Of a stretch of DNA of 64,000 bases, positions 8,438 to 17,221 are shown one piece after another; position 1 is the stretch's first letter, and the number at the start of each line of letters is the position of its first letter. Origin of the DNA: Pseudomonas mendocina. GTDB lineage: Bacteria > Pseudomonadota > Gammaproteobacteria > Pseudomonadales > Pseudomonadaceae. A program made the position numbers and the translations under genes. The notes below the pieces were generated by a model. The model was not told the DNA's origin. It did no database searches and worked only from the letters and a program-made list of their open reading frames with translations. The DNA is taken from NCBI RefSeq assembly GCF_003008615.1, contig NZ_CP027657.1, forward strand, positions 1,984,001 to 2,048,000, in the 5' to 3' direction.

Positions 8438-9275
8438 CCTCAAAGAGAGCCGTATTGCATTGATTTATCAGGGATTTATCAGAATTTTCCGGGAGCTTTA
8501 CGTCGCCCTTTTTCCGCATCGTCCTGACGTTGGGAGGAAAAGCGGAAAGGCTTTTTCCGCCTGCGCGTCGCTGCTTTTCCTCTTCGCCGCGCTGTCATCG
8601 GTGACTGCGCAGGCCGAGACGGATGCCGCCAGCCAGATCGACCAGGCCATCGCCGCGCACATGCAGCAGAAGCTGGCCGAGGAAGCCAGACGCCAGGCCT
8701 GGCAGGGGCAGCGCCACAGCCTCAACGTCACCCTGCTCAACAGCGCCGAACGCCTGCCGACCTGCACACAGGCGCTGAACGTGACGGTCAGCAGTGACGA
8801 CCCCTCCCCCCTCTCACGCCAGCGTCTGGACGTGAGCTGCGCCGATGCTTCCGGCTGGAACGTCACGGCGCTGGTGCAGGCCAGCGTGTTCCTGCCGGTG
8901 GTACATGCCGCGCGGGTGATCGAGCGTGGCCAGACCATCAGTCGCGAGCAGCTGCAATTGCAGGAAGTGAACATCGGCAAGGCGCCGCGAGGCTTCTACA
9001 ACAGCTTCGACGAGGTGCTCGACCAGGGCGCCAAGCGCCGCGTACGCGCCGGCCAGCTGATCGCGCCGAACCTGCTCACCGCACCGCTGCTGATCCGCCG
9101 CGGCCAGCAGGTGACCATCGTCGCCAGCCAGGACGGCATCTCCGCCTCGGCCACCGGCGAGGCGCTGGCCAACGGCCGTGAGGGCGAAGTGATCCGCGTG
9201 CGCAACCTCGGCAGCCAGAAGGTGATCGAGGCGCAGGTGGTGGAAGAAGGGGTGGTGACCAGCACCTTCAGGTAA
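8430..9275 (+). CDS. flgA: FlgA, P-ring assembly chaperone
   Basis: FlgA is a periplasmic chaperone needed for FlgI ring formation. The reading frame has a hydrophobic signal segment ending LSSVTAQA, then the SAF-domain region (VVHAARVIERGQTISREQLQ, VRAGQLIAPNLL) and the conserved C-terminus RGQQVTIVASQDGISASATG and VRNLGSQKVIEAQV. The start is unsure: GTG at 8430 or TTG at 8460 (with AGAG 10 bases upstream) are in frame and both give an unusually long n-region; no ATG precedes the signal sequence. It is divergent from flgB. In enteric-type clusters flgM and flgN follow flgA, but here glcC follows on the opposite strand. Confidence 0.88.
   Translation: MPNLKESRIALIYQGFIRIFRELYVALFPHRPDVGRKSGKAFSACASLLFLFAALSSVTAQAETDAASQIDQAIAAHMQQKLAEEARRQAWQGQRHSLNVTLLNSAERLPTCTQALNVTVSSDDPSPLSRQRLDVSCADASGWNVTALVQASVFLPVVHAARVIERGQTISREQLQLQEVNIGKAPRGFYNSFDEVLDQGAKRRVRAGQLIAPNLLTAPLLIRRGQQVTIVASQDGISASATGEALANGREGEVIRVRNLGSQKVIEAQVVEEGVVTSTFR
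8462..8482. repeat. Tandem GATTTATCAG repeat between flgB promoter and upstream dyad
   Basis: Two exact copies of GATTTATCAG (8462-8471 and 8473-8482), one base apart, lie between the sigma-54 promoter and the upstream dyad. The spacing of 11 bases puts both on one DNA face. It may be a regulator or bending-protein site; it also falls within the 5' part of flgA. Confidence 0.5.
8542..8560. promoter_or_regulatory. Putative enhancer dyad for the flgB promoter
   Basis: Perfect inverted repeat GCGGAAA-N5-TTTCCGC centred about 142 bases upstream of the predicted flgB transcription start. A further TTTCCGC half-site is at 8511-8517. The same dyad with the same 5-base spacer occurs before fliD (28271-28297). 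The position suits a sigma-54 activator site. It lies inside the flgA reading frame. Confidence 0.6.
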
Positions 9276-9295
9276 TTGCACCGAGACGTAGCTGC

Positions 9296-9376
9296 GTAGG
9301 GTGCGCCATGCGCACCAAGCGGTAACCGAGCCTGCATGCACCATGACAACCATTCGGTGCGCACGGCGCACCCTAC
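9296..9376. repeat. GTAGGGTGCGCC...GGCGCACCCTAC inverted repeat
   Basis: Outer arms GTAGGGTGCGCCATGCGCACC and GGTGCGCACGGCGCACCCTAC are near-perfect complements around a 39-base centre. Members of the same family occur at 19269, 28379, 29653, 31485 and 59795. It lies between the convergent ends of flgA and glcC. Confidence 0.75.
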
Positions 9377-9420
9377 GTCAGGCCCAGTAGGGCGCGCCGC
9401 GCACACCAATGCGCCGGTTT

Positions 9421-9473
9421 GTAGGGCGGGTGCAACCCGCCACCCATCATCAGGCGGGTTTCACCCGCCCTAC
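9421..9473. repeat. GTAGGGCGGGT...ACCCGCCCTAC hairpin between flgA and glcC
   Basis: A long inverted repeat (GTAGGGCGGGTGCAACCCGC against GCGGGTTTCACCCGCCCTAC) overlaps the last codons of glcC by four bases. It may serve as a bidirectional end for the convergent flgA and glcC transcripts. Confidence 0.65.
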
Positions 9474-10243
9474 GCCCAACCTTCCAGGCGCATGGTGGCG
9501 CGCACCAGGCGCTGCTCTTCCTGCTCGATCTCCTGCAGGTTGTCGCGGATGCTGTTGATGTGATCACGTGCCGCGCGCTGGGCCTGTTCCGGCAGACGTT
9601 CGATCACGGCGTGGTATAGGCGCGAATGCTGACGGTCGATCTGCCGTTTCTGCGCGGGGCGGTGGTAGAGGTTGTTCACCGAGGCGAATACGGTGCTGAG
9701 CATCAGGTCGGTCAGCGACTGCAGGGTGTGCACCAGCACCGGGTTGTGCGAAGCCTCGCAGATGGCCAGGTGGAACGCATGGTCGAGGCGCGCGTGCTCG
9801 CGCGGATCGACCGGTGTCTGCTGGGCATGGGCCGCGAGCATTTCCTCGTAGCGCCGGGTGAGCAGGACGAAATCCGCATCGGTGCCACGCAGGGCGGCCA
9901 GGCGCGCCGACTCGCCTTCGAGCAGGCCACGCACCTCCAGCAGGTCATAGAGGGTGCGCGGCTGCGAGTTGAACAGGTGCATCAGCGGGCTGGCGTCACG
10001 CTCGCCGCTGAGCTTGGCCACTCGCGAATCACGCCCCTGCGCGGTCTCGATGATGCCGCGCCCACGCAGCACCTTGAGCCCCTCGCGCAAGGCCGAGCGG
10101 GAGATGCCCAACTTCTCGCACAGGCGCCGTTCCGACGGCAATGGCTGGCCTACCTTGAGCACACCGTCGACGATCAGCCGCTCGATGCGCTCGGCCACCA
10201 CGTCGCTGACCTGTCGCCGTGCAGTTTCCGGATTAACCGCCAT
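9470..10243 (-). CDS. glcC: GlcC, GntR/FadR-type regulator of glycolate utilisation
   Basis: 257 residues. The N-terminal winged helix (about 8-75) has PSERRLCEKLGISRSALREG, the FadR-subfamily DNA-binding helix. The rest is an FCD all-helical ligand domain with metal-binding His (HARLDHAFHLAICEASHNPV). It faces glcD divergently, with two TGGTNNNACCA operators between them. By family it senses glycolate/glyoxylate and activates glcDEFGB. The assignment rests on context and subfamily. Confidence 0.9.
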   Translation of the reverse strand: MAVNPETARRQVSDVVAERIERLIVDGVLKVGQPLPSERRLCEKLGISRSALREGLKVLRGRGIIETAQGRDSRVAKLSGERDASPLMHLFNSQPRTLYDLLEVRGLLEGESARLAALRGTDADFVLLTRRYEEMLAAHAQQTPVDPREHARLDHAFHLAICEASHNPVLVHTLQSLTDLMLSTVFASVNNLYHRPAQKRQIDRQHSRLYHAVIERLPEQAQRAARDHINSIRDNLQEIEQEEQRLVRATMRLEGWA

Positions 10244-10258
10244 TTTGCCTCCTCCACC

Positions 10259-10275
10259 AACTGGTCGTACCAGTT
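10259..10275. promoter_or_regulatory. GlcC operator 1
   Basis: Perfect palindrome AACTGGTCGTACCAGTT, containing TGGT-N3-ACCA, the FadR-subfamily operator pattern. It lies 16 bases upstream of the glcC start, suited to autoregulation. Confidence 0.7.
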
Positions 10276-10368
10276 CTTCAACTGCCCCTCAGTTCGCCTG
10301 ATCAAGGCAACTTAGGCCACAGAGCATAAGCCTTTCGGCTGAAAGCGTGTGAAAGCCTGGTGAAAGAA

Positions 10369-10383
10369 ACTGGTCATACCAGC
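10369..10383. promoter_or_regulatory. GlcC operator 2
   Basis: ACTGGTCATACCAGC repeats the TGGT-N3-ACCA core of operator 1, about 86 bases before the glcD start. Two sites in one divergent interval suit coordinate control of glcC and glcDEF. Confidence 0.7.
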
Positions 10384-10468
10384 ACCGAATAGGGTGGACG
10401 CAGATGCGCGTGCAGCCCATGGTCGCAGCCTGAGTCTCCATAACAACAACACGAGCCATGAGCCTGCC

Positions 10469-11968
10469 ATGAGCATTCTGTATGACGAGCGTGTCGACGG
10501 CGCGCTGCCCAGGGTCGACAAGGACGCGCTGCTCGCCGAGCTGCGCCAGCGCCTGCCCGACCTCGACATCCTGCACACCCACGAAGACCTCAAGCCCTAC
10601 GAGTGCGACGGCCTTTCCGCCTACCGCACCACGCCGATGCTGGTGGTGCTGCCCGAACGCATCGAGCAGGTGCAGCAGTTGCTCAAGCTCTGCCACGCTC
10701 GTGGCGTGCCGGTGGTAGCACGCGGCGCCGGCACCGGCCTGTCCGGCGGTGCGTTGCCACTGGAGCAGGGCATCCTGCTGGTGATGGCGCGCTTCAACCA
10801 GATTCTCGAGATCAATCGCGAGGCCCGCTTCGCCCGCGTCCAGCCCGGCGTGCGCAACCTGGCGATTTCCCAGGCCGCCGCCCCCTTCGACCTCTACTAC
10901 GCCCCCGACCCGTCCTCGCAGATCGCCTGTTCCATCGGCGGCAACGTCGCCGAGAACGCCGGTGGCGTGCACTGCCTGAAGTACGGACTGACCGTGCACA
11001 ACCTGCTCAAGGTGGACATCCTCACCGTCGAGGGCGAGTTCATGACCCTCGGCAGCGATGCCCTGGACGCCCCCGGTTTCGACCTGCTGGCGCTGTTCAC
11101 CGGCTCCGAGGGCATGCTCGGCATCGTCACCGAGGTGACAGTCAAGCTGCTGCCCAAGCCGCAGGTAGCCAAGGTGCTGCTGGCGGCCTTCGACTCGGTG
11201 GAAAAGGCCGGCCGCGCCGTGGGTGACATCATCGCCGCCGGCATCATCCCTGGCGGCCTGGAGATGATGGACAACCTGGCGATCAGAGCGGCGGAGGACT
11301 TCATTCACGCCGGCTACCCGGTGGAGGCCGAGGCCATCCTGCTGTGCGAACTGGACGGCGTGGAAGCCGACGTGGCCGACGACTGCGAGCGCGTGCGCGG
11401 CGTACTGGAAAAGGCCGGCGCCACCGAAGTACGCCTGGCCCGCGACGAGGCCGAGCGGGTGAAATTCTGGGCCGGGCGCAAGAACGCCTTCCCCGCAGTC
11501 GGTCGCATCTCGCCGGACTATTACTGCATGGACGGCACCATCCCGCGCCGCGAGCTACCCGGCGTTTTGCGCGGCATCGCCGAGCTGTCCGAAGAATACG
11601 GCCTGCGCGTGGCCAACGTGTTCCACGCCGGCGACGGCAACATGCACCCCTTGATCCTCTTCGATGCCAACGTGCCCGGCGAGCTGGAGCGCGCCGAAGC
11701 CATCGGCGGCAAGATCCTCGAGCTGTGCGTCAAGGTCGGCGGCAGCATCACCGGCGAGCACGGCGTGGGCCGCGAGAAGATCAACCAGATGTGCGCGCAG
11801 TTCAACAGCGACGAGATCACCCTGTTCCATGCGGTGAAGGCGGCGTTCGACCCGAGTGGCCTGCTCAACCCGGGCAAGAACATCCCCACCCTGCACCGCT
11901 GCGCCGAGTTCGGCGCCATGCACGTGCACCACGGCCAACTGCCCTTCCCGGAACTGGAGCGTTTCTGA
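10469..11968 (+). CDS. glcD: Glycolate oxidase, FAD-linked subunit GlcD
   Basis: 499 residues from the ATG at 10469, matching GlcD. It has the FAD_binding_4 PCMH fold (PVVARGAGTGLSGGALPLEQ, SQIACSIGGNVAENAGG) and a C-terminal FAD-oxidase domain ending ITGEHGVGREKI. It oxidises glycolate to glyoxylate (and D-lactate in some species) with GlcE and GlcF. An earlier ATG at 10394 is in frame but lacks homology. glcE overlaps its stop (TGATG). Confidence 0.96.
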   Translation: MSILYDERVDGALPRVDKDALLAELRQRLPDLDILHTHEDLKPYECDGLSAYRTTPMLVVLPERIEQVQQLLKLCHARGVPVVARGAGTGLSGGALPLEQGILLVMARFNQILEINREARFARVQPGVRNLAISQAAAPFDLYYAPDPSSQIACSIGGNVAENAGGVHCLKYGLTVHNLLKVDILTVEGEFMTLGSDALDAPGFDLLALFTGSEGMLGIVTEVTVKLLPKPQVAKVLLAAFDSVEKAGRAVGDIIAAGIIPGGLEMMDNLAIRAAEDFIHAGYPVEAEAILLCELDGVEADVADDCERVRGVLEKAGATEVRLARDEAERVKFWAGRKNAFPAVGRISPDYYCMDGTIPRRELPGVLRGIAELSEEYGLRVANVFHAGDGNMHPLILFDANVPGELERAEAIGGKILELCVKVGGSITGEHGVGREKINQMCAQFNSDEITLFHAVKAAFDPSGLLNPGKNIPTLHRCAEFGAMHVHHGQLPFPELERF

Positions 11969-13023
11969 TGTCGCATGATTTCGACGCCAGCGCCGCATTG
12001 CTGGAACAGGTCAACCACGCGCTGAACAGCGCCACCCCGCTGCGCATCCAGGGCAGCGGCAGCAAGGCCCATCTGGGTCGCGCCACGCCCGGCGAGGTGC
12101 TCGATACCCGCCAGCACCGCGGCATCGTCAGCTACGACCCCACCGAGCTGGTACTCAGCGCCCGCGCCGGTACGCCGCTGGCCGAGATCGAGGCGGCGCT
12201 GGAGGCGAACAATCAGATGCTGCCATGCGAGCCGCCGCACCTGGGCGATGGCGCCACCCTCGGCGGCATGGTCGCGGCCGGGCTGTCCGGCCCGCGCCGC
12301 CCCTGGGCCGGCTCGGTGCGTGACCAGGTGCTCGGCACCCGCGTGATCACCGGCCAGGGCAAGCTGCTGCGCTTCGGCGGCGAGGTGATGAAGAACGTCG
12401 CCGGCTACGACCTGTCGCGCCTGATGGCTGGCAGCTTCGGTTGCCTCGGCCTGCTCACCGAGGTGTCGCTCAAGGTGCTGCCCAAGCCGCGCCAATCACT
12501 GAGCCTGCGCCTGGAGGTGGATGCCCTGCACGCGCTGAACAAACTCGCCGAATGGGGTCAGCAGCCGCTGCCGATCAGCGCCGCCAGCCATGACGGTGCG
12601 GCGCTGCACCTGCGCCTGGAAGGGGGCGAAGGCTCGGTACAAGCAGCGCGCCAACGCCTGGGTGGCGAAGAGATCGATAACGCTTACTGGCATGAGCTGC
12701 GCGAGCAACGCCTGCCGTTCTTCAGCGCCAGCGGCACGCTGTGGCGCCTGTCGCTGCCGGCCAATAGCGGCCTGCTCGACCTGCCCGGCCGCCAGCTGAT
12801 CGACTGGGGCGGCGCGCAGCGCTGGCTGAAATCCGACGCCGATGGCGAGCTGATCCAGCGCGTGACGGCCAAGCTCGGCGGCCACGCCACCTGCTTCGCC
12901 GCTGGTCACGCCCAACCCTTCCAGCCGCTGGCAGCAATGCTGCTGCGCTACCAGCGCCAGTTGAAGAACCAGCTCGACCCCCAGGGCATCTTCAACCCTG
13001 GCCGCATGTACGCCGAGGTATAA
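11968..13023 (+). CDS. glcE: Glycolate oxidase FAD-binding subunit GlcE
   Basis: 351 residues, beginning MSHDFDASAALLEQV. A second FAD_binding_4 domain is visible (PLRIQGSGSKAHLG, LGDGATLGGMVAAGLSGPRR, GEVMKNVAGYDLSRLMAGSF). It is shorter than GlcD, as in other GlcE proteins. The start overlaps the glcD stop by one base, so the two are translationally coupled. Functions in the GlcDEF complex at the inner membrane. Confidence 0.95.
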   Translation: MSHDFDASAALLEQVNHALNSATPLRIQGSGSKAHLGRATPGEVLDTRQHRGIVSYDPTELVLSARAGTPLAEIEAALEANNQMLPCEPPHLGDGATLGGMVAAGLSGPRRPWAGSVRDQVLGTRVITGQGKLLRFGGEVMKNVAGYDLSRLMAGSFGCLGLLTEVSLKVLPKPRQSLSLRLEVDALHALNKLAEWGQQPLPISAASHDGAALHLRLEGGEGSVQAARQRLGGEEIDNAYWHELREQRLPFFSASGTLWRLSLPANSGLLDLPGRQLIDWGGAQRWLKSDADGELIQRVTAKLGGHATCFAAGHAQPFQPLAAMLLRYQRQLKNQLDPQGIFNPGRMYAEV

Positions 13024-13026
13024 GAC

Positions 13027-14244
13027 GTGCAGACCAATCTGAGTGAACAGGCCAAGCGCCTGCCGCGCGCCGAGGAAGCCGAACGCATCCTGCGCTCCTG
13101 CGTGCACTGTGGCTTCTGTAATGCCACCTGCCCGACCTATCAACTGCTCGGCGACGAGCTGGACGGCCCACGCGGGCGCATCTACCTGATCAAGCAGATG
13201 CTCGAAGGCAACGAGGTCACGGCCAAGACCCAACAGCACCTGGATCGCTGCCTGACCTGCCGCAACTGCGAAACCACCTGCCCGTCCGGCGTGCAGTACC
13301 ACAACCTGCTGGATATCGGCCGCGAAGTGGTCGAGCAGGCAGTGCCGCGGCCGCTGAACGAGCGCCTGCTGCGCCAGGGTCTACGCGCCGTGGTGCCGCG
13401 CCCGGCGCTGTTCAAGGCGCTGACCCAGGCCGGCATGGCCCTGCGCCCGCTGTTGCCGGGCGCCCTTAAGGCCAAGCTGCCGCGCGAGATCCGCCCGACC
13501 AAGCCACGCCCGACCACACAGCATGCACGCCGTGTGCTGATGCTCGAAGGCTGCGTGCAGCCAGGGCTGTCGCCCAATACCAACGCCGCCACCGCACGCG
13601 TGCTCGACCGCCTCGGCATCAGCGTCACGCCGATTCACGAGGCCGGCTGCTGCGGCGCCGTGGACTATCACCTCAATGCCCAGGAAGCCGGCCTGCAACG
13701 TGCACGTCAGAACATCGACGCCTGGTGGCCGGCCATCGAAGCCGGCATTGAGGCCATCGTGCAGACCGCCAGCGGCTGCGGCGCCTTCGTCAAGGACTAC
13801 GGCCACCTGCTGGCCGGCGATCCGGCCTACGCCAGCAAGGCGGCACGAGTCAGCGCCCTGGCCAAGGATCTGGTCGAGGTGCTGCAGGGCGAGGCCCTGG
13901 AACAGCTGCAGGTGCGCGCCGAACAACGCCTGGCCTTCCATTGCCCCTGCACCCTGCAGCACGCACAGAAACTCGGCGGCGCGGTTGAAGGCGTGCTGAC
14001 GCGCCTCGGCTTCGGCCTCACGGCGGTGCCGGATGGCCACCTCTGCTGCGGCTCGGCCGGCACCTATTCACTGACTCAGCCAGAGCTGTCCAGGCAACTG
14101 CGCGACAACAAGCTCAATGCCCTGGAAAGCGGTAAACCAGATGCCATCGTCACCGCCAATATCGGTTGCCAGACCCATCTGGACAGCGCCGGACGTACGC
14201 CAGTGCGGCACTGGATCGAAATCGTCGAGGAGGCGATGGCGTAA
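13027..14244 (+). CDS. glcF: Glycolate oxidase iron-sulfur subunit GlcF
   Basis: 405 residues with a GTG start 3 bases after glcE. Two ferredoxin-like 4Fe-4S clusters are seen at CVHCGFCNATCP and CLTCRNCETTCP, and two CCG domains follow (EAGCCGAVDYHL and HLCCGSAGTYS). It passes electrons from the GlcD/E flavins to the quinone pool. Confidence 0.96.
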   Translation: MQTNLSEQAKRLPRAEEAERILRSCVHCGFCNATCPTYQLLGDELDGPRGRIYLIKQMLEGNEVTAKTQQHLDRCLTCRNCETTCPSGVQYHNLLDIGREVVEQAVPRPLNERLLRQGLRAVVPRPALFKALTQAGMALRPLLPGALKAKLPREIRPTKPRPTTQHARRVLMLEGCVQPGLSPNTNAATARVLDRLGISVTPIHEAGCCGAVDYHLNAQEAGLQRARQNIDAWWPAIEAGIEAIVQTASGCGAFVKDYGHLLAGDPAYASKAARVSALAKDLVEVLQGEALEQLQVRAEQRLAFHCPCTLQHAQKLGGAVEGVLTRLGFGLTAVPDGHLCCGSAGTYSLTQPELSRQLRDNKLNALESGKPDAIVTANIGCQTHLDSAGRTPVRHWIEIVEEAMA

Positions 14245-14266
14245 AAGCCTGAACCCTCTCCCCCGG

Positions 14267-14292
14267 CCCCTCTCCCATAAATAGGAGAGGGG
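14267..14292. repeat. CCCCTCTCC/GGAGAGGGG hairpin between glcF and glcG
   Basis: Perfect 9-base stem with an 8-base AT-rich loop. A smaller relative (CTCCC-AAA-GGGAG) lies between glcG and glcB near 14746. No T-run follows, so it may shape mRNA stability within the operon rather than end it. Confidence 0.55.
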
Positions 14293-14318
14293 AGAAAACC
14301 AAGAACACGAGGTATGCC

Positions 14319-14717
14319 ATGCAACACAAAGCCGTACTCAGCCAAAGCGAAGTCAGCCAGATCCTCCAGGCGGCCCGTAGCGAAGCGCAGCAACAGGGCT
14401 GGGCCGTGGCCATCGCCGTGGTCGATGACGGCGGCCACCCACTGGCCCTGGAACGTCTCGACGGTTGCGCGCCGATCGGCGCCTACATCGCCACCGAGAA
14501 GGCCCGCAGCGCCGCCATCGGCCGCCGCGAAACCAAGGGCTACGAGGACATGGTCAACGGCGGTCGTACCGCCTTCGTCAGCGCGCCGCTACTGACCTCG
14601 CTGGAAGGCGGTGTGCCGGTGCTGGTGGACGGCCAGGTGATCGGCGCCGTCGGCGTTTCCGGGGTCAAGGCCGACCAGGACGCACAGGTGGCCAAGGCAG
14701 GCATCGCAGCCCTTTGA
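14319..14717 (+). CDS. glcG: GlcG, heme-degrading/HbpS-like (DUF336) protein
   Basis: 132 residues; a GAGG ribosome site precedes the ATG. The fold signature AIAVVDDGGHPLALERLDG and SAAIGRRETKGYEDMVNGGR with the Gly-rich end GVPVLVDGQVIGAVGVSGV is that of the GlcG/HbpS family. It is a usual member of glycolate operons, but its role in them is unknown. Confidence 0.9.
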   Translation: MQHKAVLSQSEVSQILQAARSEAQQQGWAVAIAVVDDGGHPLALERLDGCAPIGAYIATEKARSAAIGRRETKGYEDMVNGGRTAFVSAPLLTSLEGGVPVLVDGQVIGAVGVSGVKADQDAQVAKAGIAAL

Positions 14718-14790
14718 ACATGCGGCGTAGCCGCCAACAGATGACCCTCTCCCAAAGGGAGACGGAAGCGAACAGACAGGAGAACAGGAA

Positions 14791-16968
14791 ATGACCGAAC
14801 GCGTGCAATGTCAGCGCCTGCAGGTGGCCGCCGAACTCAAGCAATTCATCGAGAGCGAAGTGCTGCCCGGCAGTGGTATCGAAGCCAGCGCCTTCTGGAG
14901 CGGTTTCGATGCACTGGTGCATGACCTGGCGCCACGCAACCGTGCGCTGCTGGCCGAACGCGACCGCCTGCAGGCCGAGCTGGATGCCTGGCATCGTGCC
15001 CATCCCGGCCCGATCCGCGACATGAACGCTTACCGCGCCTTCCTCGGCACCATCGGCTACCTGGTGCCACAGCCAGAGCAGGTCAGAGCGAGCACCGCCA
15101 ACGTCGACAGCGAGATCACCAGCCAGGCAGGCCCGCAGTTGGTGGTGCCGGTGATGAACGCACGCTACGCGTTGAACGCTGCCAACGCACGCTGGGGCTC
15201 GCTGTACGACGCCCTGTATGGCACCGATGCGATCAGCGAAGAGGGTGGCGCGAGCAAAGGGCCGGGCTACAACGAGGTGCGCGGCGCCAAGGTGATCGCC
15301 TTCGCCCGAGCCTTTCTTGATCAGGCCGCGCCGCTGGCCAAGGGCTCACACGCCGAGGCCAGCGCCTATGCCGTGGTCGCCGGCCAGTTGCAGGTGACGC
15401 TGGGCAGCGGCGCGCAGACCGCCCTGGCACAGCCGGAGAAATTCATCGGCTACCAGGGCAGTGCCAGCGCCCCATCGGCCGTGCTGCTGAAGAACAACGG
15501 CCTGCATTTCGAGATCCAGATCGACGCCAGCAGCCCCATCGGCCGCACCGATGCGGCGGGCGTCAAGGACGTGCTGATGGAAGCGGCATTGTCGACCATC
15601 ATGGACTGCGAGGACTCCGTGGCGGCCGTCGACGCCGCCGACAAGGTGGTGGTCTACCGCAACTGGCTGGGCCTGATGAAAGGCGATCTGGCCGAGGAAC
15701 TGGAGAAGGGCGGCAAGCGCATCGTCCGCCGCCTCAATCCTGATCGCGCCTACACCGCCGCCGATGGCAGCGAGCTGACCCTGCACGGTCGTTCACTGCT
15801 GTTCATTCGCAACGTTGGGCACCTGATGAGCAACCCGGCGATCATCGACGGCGAGGGCCATGAGATTCCCGAGGGCATCCTCGATGCGGTGGTCACCAGT
15901 CTGATCGCCATGCACGATCTGCAGCGACGCGGCAACTCGCGCACCGGCAGTGTCTACATCGTCAAACCGAAGATGCACGGCCACTTCGAAGTCGCCTTCG
16001 CCGACGAACTGTTCGGCCGCGTCGAGCAACTACTGGGCATGCCGGCCAATACCCTGAAGATGGGCATCATGGACGAGGAGCGGCGCACCAGCGTCAACCT
16101 CAAGGCCTGCATCGAAGCCGCCAGCGCGCGGGTCGCCTTCATCAACACGGGCTTTCTCGACCGCACTGGCGACGAAATGCACACGGCGATGGAAGCCGGC
16201 GCCATGCTGCGCAAGGGCGACATGAAATCCAGCGCCTGGATCCAGGCCTACGAGCGCAACAACGTGCTGATCGGCCTGGCCTGCGGCCTGCGCGGCAAGG
16301 CGCAGATCGGCAAGGGCATGTGGGCCATGCCGGATCTGATGGCAGCCATGCTCGAGCAGAAGATCGGCCACCCGAAAGCCGGTGCCAACACCGCTTGGGT
16401 ACCCTCGCCGACCGCCGCCGTGCTGCACGCCCTGCACTACCACCAGATCGACGTACAGACGGTACAAAGCGAACTGGAACTGATCGACCTGACCAGCCAG
16501 CGCGACAGCCTGCTCAATGACCTGCTCAGCGTGCCGGTCAGCGCCGAGCGGCCGTGGAGCGCCAGCGACATCCAGCAGGAACTGGATAACAACTGCCAGG
16601 GCATCCTCGGTTATGTGGTGCGCTGGGTCGAGCAGGGCGTGGGTTGCTCCAAGGTGCCGGATATCCACAACGTCGGCCTGATGGAAGACCGCGCCACCCT
16701 GCGCATTTCGGCTCAGCATATCGCCAACTGGCTGCACCACGGTGTGGTCAACGAGGCCCAGGTGCGCGAGACCTTGCAACGCATGGCACAGGTGGTCGAC
16801 GAGCAGAACGCCGGCGATCCGGCCTACCGCCCGATGGCACCGAACTTCGAACAATCACACGCCTTCCGCGCCGCCAGTGATCTGGTGTTCAAGGGCCGCG
16901 AGCAGCCGTCCGGCTATACCGAGCCGCTGCTGCATGCCTGGCGACTGCGCTTCAAGCAGGAGGCCTAA
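14791..16968 (+). CDS. glcB: Malate synthase G
   Basis: 725 residues, the length of the monomeric G isoform. It has [20 protein letters not shown], the acyl-binding [12 protein letters not shown] and the C-terminal [17 protein letters not shown] signature. It condenses glyoxylate with acetyl-CoA to malate, so it completes glycolate use started by GlcDEF. It follows glcG after 73 bases and ends before a hairpin repeat and a terminator. Confidence 0.97.
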   Translation: MTERVQCQRLQVAAELKQFIESEVLPGSGIEASAFWSGFDALVHDLAPRNRALLAERDRLQAELDAWHRAHPGPIRDMNAYRAFLGTIGYLVPQPEQVRASTANVDSEITSQAGPQLVVPVMNARYALNAANARWGSLYDALYGTDAISEEGGASKGPGYNEVRGAKVIAFARAFLDQAAPLAKGSHAEASAYAVVAGQLQVTLGSGAQTALAQPEKFIGYQGSASAPSAVLLKNNGLHFEIQIDASSPIGRTDAAGVKDVLMEAALSTIMDCEDSVAAVDAADKVVVYRNWLGLMKGDLAEELEKGGKRIVRRLNPDRAYTAADGSELTLHGRSLLFIRNVGHLMSNPAIIDGEGHEIPEGILDAVVTSLIAMHDLQRRGNSRTGSVYIVKPKMHGHFEVAFADELFGRVEQLLGMPANTLKMGIMDEERRTSVNLKACIEAASARVAFINTGFLDRTGDEMHTAMEAGAMLRKGDMKSSAWIQAYERNNVLIGLACGLRGKAQIGKGMWAMPDLMAAMLEQKIGHPKAGANTAWVPSPTAAVLHALHYHQIDVQTVQSELELIDLTSQRDSLLNDLLSVPVSAERPWSASDIQQELDNNCQGILGYVVRWVEQGVGCSKVPDIHNVGLMEDRATLRISAQHIANWLHHGVVNEAQVRETLQRMAQVVDEQNAGDPAYRPMAPNFEQSHAFRAASDLVFKGREQPSGYTEPLLHAWRLRFKQEA

Positions 16969-16973
16969 GTAAT

Positions 16974-17036
16974 GTGGGAGGGGCTTTAGCCGCGACAAAC
17001 CAACTACAAAAAGCTCGCGGCTAAAGCCCCTCCCAC
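16974..17036. repeat. GTGGGAGGGGCTTTAGCCGCGA inverted repeat after glcB
   Basis: Perfect arms of 22 bases (GTGGGAGGGGCTTTAGCCGC and complement, continuing GA) with a 19-base loop. It is a common Pseudomonas intergenic hairpin type and unlike the GTAGGGTGCGCC family elsewhere in the window. Confidence 0.75.
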
Positions 17037-17047
17037 TGAGCAGTAAC

Positions 17048-17079
17048 AAGCCCTGACGGTTTCTAGCCGTCGGGGCTTT
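17048..17079 (+). terminator. Rho-independent terminator after glcB
   Basis: Stem AAGCCCTGACGG / CCGTCGGGGCTT around TTTCTAG, ending in TTTC. It separates glcB from the permease gene. Confidence 0.75.
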
Positions 17080-17221
17080 CGAGCATGAGCGTGGCGGTGG
17101 GTGATCCCTGCCGCCGCTGCTCGCGGAAAGGTCGGTGCCGTGGCGCCCGGCCCTTCCAGATGCGTGGCGCCGGGTTACCCCCGGAAAATTCTGGTTCACA
17201 AGAAAAAGAAGGAACCAACCC

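Noticed and set aside
8462..8482. Start of a CRISPR-like or tandem array
   Set aside because: Only two short copies one base apart, no spacers and no cas genes. No other array was seen.
1..9275. Assignment as the usual polar Pseudomonas flagellum
   Set aside because: Continuous flgB-K order, Slt-type FlgJ, minimal flagellin and the fliD-to-motB late operon fit lateral systems better.
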